A DNA stretch of 64,000 bases. It comes from TC-15 sp034437275. GTDB taxonomy: Bacteria; Chloroflexota; Anaerolineae; Aggregatilineales; Aggregatilineaceae. The stretch spans positions 5,609 to 69,608 of the forward strand of contig DAOTUD010000192.1 in NCBI GenBank assembly GCA_034437275.1. The letters are read 5' to 3'. Below are positions 1 to 7,348 of the stretch, piece after piece (the stretch's first letter is position 1; every line of letters begins with the position of its first letter). The notes beneath the pieces are model-generated. The model saw only the letters and a program-made list of their open reading frames with translations. It had not been told where the DNA came from and did no database searches. A program made the position numbers and the translations under genes.

Positions 1-499
1 CGGTGGAGAGTTCATCACAGATGACTTGTCGAACCTGGGACTGGTCATAGATAGTTGGACGGTAAGGCCAGAGGACCAGAAGATTGGCCAGTTCACTTCC
101 TTGAGGCAGGGTGGCTTCGGTGTGAATGCGGTAGTGCCACCCGCGTGTTTGACATACGGCCTCTGCGGCTGCGTGCCGCTGTTGAAGTGCAGGTTTTTCC
201 AGCCGGTCGGTTAACGTGACTTCATGAAGGCTGATCTGCCCATCGGTGTGCCAGACCTTGAAGTCAGGGGTGTAGGTTCGTTGTTTGCTTGCATGGTCGA
301 GAAACGTGATCTGTTCGGGTTGGCTGGTGTAGTCTTGCACATCGGGGGAACGATCCAGGCGCAGCAGCAAGCTGCGTTCGGCAAATGACTCGAATTGCAC
401 GGTGCGGTTGGCTTTGTTGGTGATGACCCCGCACAGATTCTGTCCGGTGCTACGCGCACGACGAACATTCCCTGGCGGGGGTTTGCGTTTGAGTCCCAT
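1..499 (-). CDS. tnsA: TnsA-like transposon endonuclease, N-terminal part (runs off window)
   Basis: The reading frame starts at the ATG at 499, preceded by AAAGGAG, and runs leftwards without a stop to base 1, giving about 166 residues. It begins MGLKRKPPPGNVRRARSTG and contains FESFAERSLLLRLD, the segment PDVQDYTSQPEQITF and YTPDFKVWHTDGQISLHEVT. This is the order of the TnsA N-terminal endonuclease domain: the first acidic residue in FES..AE, the Asp of TPDF and the usual E/Q-V-K strand. In Tn7, TnsA cuts the 5' ends of the element while TnsB joins the 3' ends. Here the last motif reads EVT, so the usual catalytic Lys is replaced by Thr. It lies beside the transposon end, as tnsA does in Tn7. 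Confidence 0.72.
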   Translation of the reverse strand, partial: MGLKRKPPPGNVRRARSTGQNLCGVITNKANRTVQFESFAERSLLLRLDRSPDVQDYTSQPEQITFLDHASKQRTYTPDFKVWHTDGQISLHEVTLTDRLEKPALQQRHAAAEAVCQTRGWHYRIHTEATLPQGSELANLLVLWPYRPTIYDQSQVRQVICDELST

Positions 500-567
500 C
501 AGCGTTTTCTCCTTTGATTGAACAAAGCTGCCTACGCACGTGGGCAGCCCGGTAAACAGTGGAGATA

Positions 568-590
568 TTTTCTCAAGTTACGCTGGAATT
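568..590 (+). repeat. TnsB-site-like direct repeat 1
   Basis: First of three near-identical copies of TTTTCTCAAGTTACGCTGGA plus ATT, all in the same orientation. Copies start at 568, 598 and 676, the outermost one abutting the terminus. Repeated ~22-bp sites at the end next to tnsA are the TnsB transposase binding sites of Tn7-like elements. Confidence 0.75.
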
Positions 591-597
591 TGGGAGT

Positions 598-620
598 TTT
601 TCTCAAGTTACGCTGGATTT
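598..620 (+). repeat. TnsB-site-like direct repeat 2
   Basis: Second copy, exactly 30 bp after the first, ending GGATTT rather than GGAATT. It is in frame with copies 1 and 3, so an artefactual open frame across the end reads the peptide FSSYAG three times. Confidence 0.75.
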
Positions 621-675
621 TTCTCACAGAGATTGTGGCCGGGGATGATCATGTTTCCCGTAAAGCAGGGGATTC

Positions 676-698
676 TTTTCTCAAGTTACGCTGGAATT
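676..698 (+). repeat. TnsB-site-like direct repeat 3 (terminal)
   Basis: Third copy, 78 bp after the second and identical to copy 1 over 23 bases. It ends 4 bp inside the predicted terminus at 702, the position of the outermost TnsB site in Tn7-family ends. Confidence 0.75.
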
Positions 699-702
699 CA
701 CA

Positions 703-1874
703 CCATTCCATACCGGGCACGCGGGCTGCCGCCCTGGCACGAAGTCGACGCCTATTGGGGCGTGCGTGGTCCGGATGACCTGAGCATCGACAGCGAGCCG
801 GTCCACGCGGTGTACTACGACGCCAGCCGTGAATGGTACCGCGCCGAAAATCAGGACGTGATTGTGTACTGGTACGGGATGCCAACCGAACTGGGCCGGT
901 ATGTCCTGGAGGCGATGGCCGGCAACCGCGACCGTTACGAAGCCGGGTTCGGGATGCGGCTGCCCTATCGCCCGATGGCGGTGATCTTCCCGCCCGGCAG
1001 CGATTGGAACGAATACAAAGGCGACGATTCGATTGACGACACCGATTTCGGGTTCACTGGCACGATCATCTCCGAAGCGGGCAGCACGATCCAACGGGTG
1101 CGCCCCCTGGAACCCGCCGCCATCCGCGCCGAATGTATCTGGAATCCACAACAACCCTCTGTCGAGTTCCAGATGAACCAGGCCGCCTCGACCACGACGC
1201 ACGAAGTCGCGCACCTGTACCAGCAGGAACGCGGCGTCTCTGGGCCGACCTGGTGGATCGAGGGGCAGGCGCTCTTTTTCGAAGTCTTTGAGGAGTACCC
1301 GGTCGACGAACGGCTGCGCAAACTGGCCGAACTGCGCGGCGATCTGCCCACGTTGCAAGGCGATGGCCCCAGCGGGGGCGCGCTGTCCACGCAGGACGAC
1401 GGCTGCACGCACCTGCTGTACGATATGGGCGCCTCGTTCATGATCTGGCTGGTCGACACGCACGGCGGGCTGGATACCTACCGGTCCATCGTCGACGATA
1501 TGGCGCTAGGCATCCGGCTGGCGACGGCACTGGAAAACACCACCGGGCGCACCTTCCTGGAACTGGAAAACGAGTGGCGCGCCTACCTGGGGGTTGGGCC
1601 GGTCCCGGCAGAAATCCTCGATCCGGCGCTGGCGCTGGATGACCCGGTCGCGCCGTTCTACGCCACCGGCGAGCAGGTCACGATGCCCCCGGCCCCGTTC
1701 CAGCAGCCGCTGTACAGCCGCCCGGCAGCCAATTCGATCGCCGACGCAGCCTGTTTCGCCAACAGCCCAGTGACGATCCTCAAGACGGGATATGACGGCG
1801 CGACCAACTGGTACCAGGTCGATTGCATGGGCATGACGGGCTGGATGAGCCAGGATCAGATCGAAGGAAATTAG
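703..1874 (+). pseudogene. Secreted peptidase-MA-like metallopeptidase with C-terminal SH3-like domain, 5' end removed by transposon
   Basis: The frame is open from inside the transposon end, but recognisable protein starts only at the insertion boundary (TIPYRARGLPPW). A gluzincin motif THEVAHLYQQERG is followed by WWIEGQALFFE, the HExxH...E arrangement of the peptidase MA-like family. The last ~60 residues (SRPAANSIADAACF to GWMSQDQIEGN) look like a bacterial SH3-type domain. The family normally has a signal peptide or lipobox, and none is visible here because the N-terminus lies on the far side of the element. An ATG at 540 inside the transposon could restart translation through the repeats, but a secretion signal would be missing. 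The 3' end is intact, so the event looks recent. Confidence 0.7.
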
Positions 1875-1900
1875 CGCTAGGCGTTTGTGCACTTCGCTGC

Positions 1901-2016
1901 TACAATAGGGGCACTATGATTTACTTCGACGGAACTTCGGTTTTTTCATTGGCTCCGATGGCTTCTATCGCGGGGCGTTCCTTGCACAGGTGCGCCTGCT
2001 GATCGTGTAATACAAT
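1901..2016 (+). promoter_or_regulatory. Two TACAAT -10-like boxes upstream of the ABC-F gene
   Basis: TACAATAGG occurs at 1901 and again at 2011 in the 216-bp gap after the peptidase gene. Both resemble -10 elements for the ABC-F gene; neither has a good -35 at 17 bp. The second would start a leader of about 70 nt that contains the hairpin at 2037-2067. Confidence 0.4.
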
Positions 2017-2036
2017 AGGTAATAACACTGATTTTC

Positions 2037-2067
2037 GGCTCTGGGCGCACCGCCCAGGGCCGTTTTT
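2037..2067 (+). terminator. Intrinsic terminator or leader attenuator before the ABC-F gene
   Basis: A 10-bp GC-rich stem (2037-2046 with 2052-2061, loop GCACC) is followed by GTTTTT. It ends only 24 bp before the ABC-F start codon and lies downstream of a -10-like box at 2011, so it may act as a leader attenuator instead of, or as well as, terminating the interrupted peptidase transcript. Confidence 0.65.
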
Positions 2068-2090
2068 GATTCATATGAGGACAATCAACC

Positions 2091-3773
2091 ATGCACATCA
2101 TCCAGATCGACCGCATCACCATCAATCACGCCGGGCGCGACATCTTCCGCGACCTGAGCTGGACCATCGATGAGCAGGACCGGGTCGGGCTGGTCGGGCC
2201 GAATGGCTCCGGCAAGTCCAGCCTGCTGAAAGCCATCACCGGGGAACTCCAGCCGGATGCCGGCTCCATCACCCGCCCGCGCGGCGTGAGCGTCAGCTAC
2301 CTGCCGCAGGATATCGACCTGCCGCCTGGACATACGCTGCTTGAGGAAGCGCTGATCCCGCCGCCCGCTCTGGTCCAGGCAGAGGAAGCCTTAACGCGCA
2401 TCGAGGCGCGGCTGGCCGACCCGGACGTGTACAACGATCCGAAACGCCTGGCCCGCGCGTTGGAGCAGCAAGAGCACGCCCTGGAACGCTACGAAGCGCT
2501 CGGCGGCCCCAGCCACGCCAACATCGTGCGCGAGATGCTGCTGCGGCTTGGCTTCACCCGTGACGATTTCGACCTGCCGGCCCATACGCTCAGCGGGGGG
2601 CAGAAGAAACTGGTCCGGCTGGTGCGGCTGGCTATCGCCGCGCCGGATGTGCTGCTGCTGGATGAGCCGGACAACCATCTCGACCTGGACGGAAAACGAC
2701 GGCTGGAGAAATTCCTGCGCGACTATCGCGGGGCGGTGGTGGTGGTATCACATGATCGCTACTTGCTCGACGACATCGCAACGGAAATCGCGGAACTGGA
2801 CGGCGGCAGACTGACGGTGTATCACGGCAACTATTCGGCGTACACCACCGAGCGCGAACTGCGCCGGCTGCGCCAGCAGCAGCAGTACGTCGCCCAGCAA
2901 AAAGAGATCGCGCGCATTGAAGCCGCGATCAAACGCTTCGAGCATTGGGCGCAGCTTGTCGTCAACGAGCGACACATCAAGCAGGCCCGCAGCCGCCGCA
3001 AGATGCTAGAGCGCATGGAAGCCAACGGCGAACTGGTGGAAAAAGTGACCGAACGGCGCACACTCAACCTGCAGATCAACGGCTGGCGCGGCAGCACGAA
3101 GGCGCTCGAGATCACCAACCTGGGGATGGCGTTCGACGACGACCTGCTGTTCCTGGCGCTGAATCTGCTGCTGCGCCATGGGGAGCGGGTAGGGCTGGTC
3201 GGGCCAAACGGGGCGGGAAAATCCGTACTGTTCCAGCTCATCCTGGGAGAACTGATGCCCCTGGAAGGTGAGGTCAGCATCGGCCCCAGCACGCAGATCG
3301 GCTACTATGCGCAGGAGCATCAGACGCTCGCGCCCTGGCTGGACCGCACGCCGCTGGAGTTCGTGCGCGACCTGGCCCCGAAACGCGAAAATGACGCCGT
3401 CGCGTTTTTGCTCAAGTTCCTGTTCAGCTACGAGCAGACGCGCCAGCCAATCCGCACCATGAGCGGCGGCGAACGCAGCCGGCTGCAGATCGCGGCGCTG
3501 ATGCTGCAACAGCCCAATCTGCTGCTGCTCGATGAGCCGACGAACAACCTGGATATCCCGTCGATGGAAGTGCTGGAACAGACATTGAATGAATTTGAGG
3601 GCGCGATGCTGGTGATCTCGCACGACCGGTACTTCCTGGACCAGGTCGTCGACACCATCATCGCATTGGACGACGGCACCCTGACGCGCTTCGCGGGGGG
3701 ATATACCGATTACCTGACCGCCCGCGAACAGTCCGAGCCATCACAGTTTTCGTCCAACCAGGCGCGCGCATAG
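2091..3773 (+). CDS. ABC-F family ATPase (ribosome-associated, no membrane domain)
   Basis: A 560-residue soluble protein with two ABC domains in tandem. The first has Walker A GPNGSGKSS, signature LSGGQKK and Walker B LLLDEPDNHLD; the second has GPNGAGKS, MSGGERSR and LLLDEPTNNLD. Between them lies a charged helical linker (about residues 235-320, many Glu/Arg/Gln). There are no transmembrane segments. This is the ABC-F layout; members act on ribosomes as translation factors or antibiotic-resistance proteins. The exact subfamily (Uup, EttA or ARE) is not clear. The start is the ATG after GAGGACAATCAACC. The 3' end overlaps the convergent SulP gene by 64 bp. Confidence 0.88.
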   Translation: MHIIQIDRITINHAGRDIFRDLSWTIDEQDRVGLVGPNGSGKSSLLKAITGELQPDAGSITRPRGVSVSYLPQDIDLPPGHTLLEEALIPPPALVQAEEALTRIEARLADPDVYNDPKRLARALEQQEHALERYEALGGPSHANIVREMLLRLGFTRDDFDLPAHTLSGGQKKLVRLVRLAIAAPDVLLLDEPDNHLDLDGKRRLEKFLRDYRGAVVVVSHDRYLLDDIATEIAELDGGRLTVYHGNYSAYTTERELRRLRQQQQYVAQQKEIARIEAAIKRFEHWAQLVVNERHIKQARSRRKMLERMEANGELVEKVTERRTLNLQINGWRGSTKALEITNLGMAFDDDLLFLALNLLLRHGERVGLVGPNGAGKSVLFQLILGELMPLEGEVSIGPSTQIGYYAQEHQTLAPWLDRTPLEFVRDLAPKRENDAVAFLLKFLFSYEQTRQPIRTMSGGERSRLQIAALMLQQPNLLLLDEPTNNLDIPSMEVLEQTLNEFEGAMLVISHDRYFLDQVVDTIIALDDGTLTRFAGGYTDYLTAREQSEPSQFSSNQARA

Positions 3774-5410
3774 TCCAGTGCTTCCTGCGTCGACTCCAGC
3801 AGCACATCGTGTGCCCGGAAGACGTTTTCATGCCCGATGGTGTCCAGCATGTGGGTGCGGGCCAGAGTCCTATAGACCTGCTCCTCGACGCCACATAGGA
3901 TCAGCTTGCCGCCGCGCGCCCGCAGTTGATCCGCGCACGAAGCCAACACTCCCGCGCCGGTCCCGGCCAGCATTTCATCGCCCCGCAGCCGGAGGATCAA
4001 CACCGGGTGCTGGGCGGTGGCCAGCGTCGGCAACTGCTCTTCGAGATCGCGTATAGCCGCAAAGTAAAGCGGGCCCTGCACCGACAGGATCACCGGCTCG
4101 TCGTCGGGCAAACGCCCCGGAACGGGCGCTTCACGAAAGTGCCCGTCCCCGGCTGGCTCGAACTGCACCACGCGCAGGTGGCTCGACTGGTGGACATACA
4201 GCAACAGCGACAGCACCACGCCGACATACACGCTGTACTGGAGCGGCAGGATCATGGTCGAGACGAATGTCGCCACCATCGCCCAGCGCCCGGTCCAACT
4301 TGCCCGCCACACGAAGCGGATATTCGCCGGTTTGATCAGTGTGGCCGCCGCCACGACTAGGTGCCCGGCCAGCGACGCCAGCGCGATCCGTTCGGCCAGC
4401 CCGCTGAACGCAAACATGATCAGCGCGACAAACGCCCCGGCAAAGACATTTGCCCAACGTGTGTGCGCGCCACTCTTGATGTTGATCGCAGTGCGGGAAA
4501 GCGATCCCCCGGCGGGCATACTCTGGAAGAACGCCCCGGCCAGATTGGCTGCCCCCTGCCCCACGAACTCGCGCGAGGCGTCAGGCGTCCGGCCCCCCGG
4601 CTCATCAATGCTCTGGGACAACGCAGCGGTCTGCACCAACCCCAGCACGGCTAACGCCAGGGCCGCCGCCGCCAGTTCCGGTACCAATGCAGGATCGGGC
4701 AGGGTCAACCCCGGCAAGCTGTTGGGGATCGGCGCTAGATCGCGCACCAGTTCGACCCCCTGCGTATCCCCGCCCAGCAGCGCGATGGCGAGGCCGGTGA
4801 TGGTGATGGCGATCAACGTGGCGAAATACACCAGCCGGGTCTGGTGCAGCAGCACAATCATCACAATCGTCACCAACCCCACAGCAAACGAAGGCCAATG
4901 TAGCTGGTCGAGATGGTGGAGCAGGTCCGTGATCTGGCCCACTGCGTTCGATTGGCGTGTCGTGTGGATGCCGGTCAGATGACCCAACTGCCCCATCAAA
5001 ACCAGCAGTGCCGCGCCGGTGACAAACCCAGTCATGACCGCGCGCGATACATAGCGCGTCAGCCCGCCGAAACGCAGCAGCCCCATCACCGCCTGGATCA
5101 CGCCCACCAGCAGCGTCAGCGTCACGAGCCGGCTGGTCACATCGCCGGAGTCGCCAAAAGCCGCCAGCGTGCTGCCCAACACCACCGCCAGCGCGTTGGT
5201 GGGGCCGGTGGTCATGTACGTGGAACTGCCGGCCAGACCGGCGATGATGGTGGAGATGATCGCGGTATACAAACCATACGCGGGGCTGATTCCGGCGACG
5301 ATGGCAAAAGCCATCGCCTGGGGTGCGCCTGCCGTCGCGCCGGTGACACCGGCAGCCAGGTCAGGCCCTAAATTGTGTCGAAAATAGGATCGCAGCGTCG
5401 AAAAGTGCAT
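3710..5410 (-). CDS. SulP family anion permease with STAS domain
   Basis: A 566-residue integral membrane protein in the inner membrane. The N-terminal ~400 residues hold about ten or more hydrophobic segments and the SulP signature region (GAPQAMAFAIVAGISPAYGLY, then MTTGPTNALAVVLG). The C-terminal ~130 residues (from PVILSVQGPLYFAA) form a cytoplasmic STAS domain. SulP proteins move sulfate, bicarbonate or other anions; the substrate cannot be told from the sequence. It is a single gene with no sulfate-assimilation neighbours. The STAS strand lacks the exact DxS phosphosite seen in anti-anti-sigma factors (LRLRGDEMLAGTG here). It overlaps the convergent ABC-F gene by 64 bp at the 3' ends. 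Confidence 0.88.
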   Translation of the reverse strand: MHFSTLRSYFRHNLGPDLAAGVTGATAGAPQAMAFAIVAGISPAYGLYTAIISTIIAGLAGSSTYMTTGPTNALAVVLGSTLAAFGDSGDVTSRLVTLTLLVGVIQAVMGLLRFGGLTRYVSRAVMTGFVTGAALLVLMGQLGHLTGIHTTRQSNAVGQITDLLHHLDQLHWPSFAVGLVTIVMIVLLHQTRLVYFATLIAITITGLAIALLGGDTQGVELVRDLAPIPNSLPGLTLPDPALVPELAAAALALAVLGLVQTAALSQSIDEPGGRTPDASREFVGQGAANLAGAFFQSMPAGGSLSRTAINIKSGAHTRWANVFAGAFVALIMFAFSGLAERIALASLAGHLVVAAATLIKPANIRFVWRASWTGRWAMVATFVSTMILPLQYSVYVGVVLSLLLYVHQSSHLRVVQFEPAGDGHFREAPVPGRLPDDEPVILSVQGPLYFAAIRDLEEQLPTLATAQHPVLILRLRGDEMLAGTGAGVLASCADQLRARGGKLILCGVEEQVYRTLARTHMLDTIGHENVFRAHDVLLESTQEALDYARAWLDENCDGSDCSRAVR

Positions 5411-5537
5411 AGTTTTTTCTTCAATGACCCCTTACCTGCCCGGCCATTATTATAACCGCAAACATACCCACGTTGCACGTTGGGAAAGATTGTGTACACT
5501 TCAAATCAACCCCTTTGTTTCTCAGAAAGCAAAAAAC

Positions 5538-7253
5538 ATGAACAAGACGATCCTGGACAACCTACTGTCTGACCACGCATTTGAATGCCAGATCAAACCA
5601 ACGACGATCCAGCCAGATGAAATAGTCCATGTTGCCGGGGCACAGGAACCGGTCCGCGACCAACCCGACGCCCGCACCCGGTCCCTGCTTGAGGCAGGCT
5701 GGCTGCAGGTGGACATGGTCCAGGTGAAACTCCCCGAAACCGAACGATCTGCACGCGTGACGCGCCTGCAGCAAACTGCGCGGTCCTGGCTAAGACAAGC
5801 CGCTCCTGACGCCAACCAGGCCGACCGCCAACAGGTCCGGTGGCTGGTGGAAAAAACGCGGCTGCACGAAAGCCAACTCCAGATCACACAACGGCTCTGG
5901 CTGGCGCTGGTGCTCTACAGCCTCGATTATAGAGGCCTTACCTTTGATCAGGAAGGCCAGATTCAGTGGGATAGTGGCATCGCAGGCCGGATCGGGATTG
6001 CCCCAGACACCGTCTTGCAACTGGCCTGGGCACAGCCGGATCATCAAGCCTTCACCGCCAGTTTCCGCCAGCCCGACGGCACGATCACGCGGGGCAAAGG
6101 CCGCCGTCGTTGGCATGTGTACCGGCTGCGCATCGCCGAGGAAGCCGCGTTTCTGTTCGAGCTAGCTGGCGAGCCAGTCCAAGAGTCGGTCGCGCTGATC
6201 GTGGCAAGCGAAATACACGCCACCCAGCCCCAGCTTCCCCGTGATTTCTATGGCGGGGATGCCTTCCAACAGGCCTGCATCGACGCCCAGGATCAGGCGT
6301 TCGACCATATTCTCGTGCTGTCGCCGCAACACGGCGTGATCTCGCTGGATGATGTGGTGCCTTCCGAGCAGCCCTGGGACAGTGTGCTCGATAAGCGGTT
6401 GTGGGATTGGCGGATGGAAGCCGAGCGAAAACTGGGCGGCTATCTGTTCGGCAAGCCCAAAACGATCACCGTTGACCTCGATTGGTGGGCCTGGCTCAAC
6501 CCGGAATCGACCTACACCGTCACCGTGTTTGGCGGGGGCTTTGCGGTCCAGATTCTGCTCGAGGAGCTGGTACAAACCAGCATTCTAGCAATGAAGCAAA
6601 CACCCAAGATCGTGCTCAAGGAACAGCGTGCCGGATATGACGCGGGCGACCTGGATGATCCGTTTAATTTGTTCAATTTCGATCTGGATGAAGATGACGA
6701 GTTCGCTGGCGATCCAGAGCTGGAGATGGCGCTGCAGGATATTGACATGCTCCTGGAATGGAGCACCGAACTGGTCGACCTGATCAGCGTGTACGTGGCG
6801 CCGATCAACGAAACCTGGCGGCTGGCCCCCGACGAAGCGCTGGTGCTGGTGCGCATTCTGACCGAAGCCGACATGGACATCGAGGAACTGTTGAGCCTGC
6901 TGGTGGATATCACACTGCTGCTCGAGCAGCCTCTGCCGGTGAGCATGATCATCAACAGCGCTATGATCGTCTCTGCCCTGCTGCAAATCACGCACAGCCT
7001 GGTTCACGAAGACACCAGCCGCATCCAGGAGATGCTCAAGGACTACCCGGAAGAAATACTGCGGCAGTACATCGAGCGTGCGCTGCAAGACCCCGACAAA
7101 GAGGAACGCCTGTGCGCCTGCCTGACGCTGGCCGAACAACTCCAGATTTTGTCGCTGGCGCTGCCTCCGGACCTGGCTAATCAGCTTCTCGTCTGGATGC
7201 AAACATACATTTCCGTCCAGATGCGGCATCGCATCATGGGCGACAATCAATGA
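5538..7253 (+). CDS. Large protein with a DUF6884-like domain, function unknown
   Basis: Start taken at ATG 5538 (MNKTILDNLL, 571 residues); the open frame extends to 5424, but that region looks like promoter DNA (TATAAC near 5450). Around residues 218-285, VALIVASEIHATQPQLPRD, then FYGGDAFQQACIDA, then HILVLSPQHGVISLDD match the pattern of DUF6884 proteins (core strand, RxLY.G..F and ILSA.HGL). An acidic stretch (FNFDLDEDDEFAGDPELE) and a helical C-terminus follow. No membrane segments are seen. It stands alone between the SulP gene and the Fe-S oxidoreductase. DUF6884 members occur in phages and bacteria and have no settled function. Confidence 0.55.
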   Translation: MNKTILDNLLSDHAFECQIKPTTIQPDEIVHVAGAQEPVRDQPDARTRSLLEAGWLQVDMVQVKLPETERSARVTRLQQTARSWLRQAAPDANQADRQQVRWLVEKTRLHESQLQITQRLWLALVLYSLDYRGLTFDQEGQIQWDSGIAGRIGIAPDTVLQLAWAQPDHQAFTASFRQPDGTITRGKGRRRWHVYRLRIAEEAAFLFELAGEPVQESVALIVASEIHATQPQLPRDFYGGDAFQQACIDAQDQAFDHILVLSPQHGVISLDDVVPSEQPWDSVLDKRLWDWRMEAERKLGGYLFGKPKTITVDLDWWAWLNPESTYTVTVFGGGFAVQILLEELVQTSILAMKQTPKIVLKEQRAGYDAGDLDDPFNLFNFDLDEDDEFAGDPELEMALQDIDMLLEWSTELVDLISVYVAPINETWRLAPDEALVLVRILTEADMDIEELLSLLVDITLLLEQPLPVSMIINSAMIVSALLQITHSLVHEDTSRIQEMLKDYPEEILRQYIERALQDPDKEERLCACLTLAEQLQILSLALPPDLANQLLVWMQTYISVQMRHRIMGDNQ

Positions 7254-7348
7254 CAGTCGGACCGTCAGAGTGTGTGGGTCTACAGTGCTCTTCTGCCCAA
7301 AAGCCGCTATGCTGGAACTAGCCGGCTAACTTAGAAAGGTCAACTATT

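Larger units (their letters stand above)
1..702 (-). mobile_element. End of a Tn7-like transposon (tnsA-proximal end)
   Basis: The element runs off the left edge. Its visible part is the 5' portion of a TnsA-like gene reading inward (away from the end), followed by about 200 bp with three direct copies of TTTTCTCAAGTTACGCTGGA. Read from outside, the terminus at 702 begins 5'-TGTGAATTCCAGCG, and Tn7-family ends start with TGT. Gene order and orientation match the tnsA-proximal (right) end of Tn7. A 5-bp target duplication would be CCATT at 703-707; the other end is needed to confirm this. The insertion cut the gene at 703-1874. Confidence 0.8.

Noticed and set aside
211..468. 85-residue minus-strand frame within the TnsA-like gene
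   Set aside because: Out of frame with the TnsA-like reading frame starting at 499, which has the catalytic motifs.
681..1463. 260-residue minus-strand frame opposite the peptidase
   Set aside because: Runs across the transposon boundary and is antisense to HEVAH and SH3 coding sequence.
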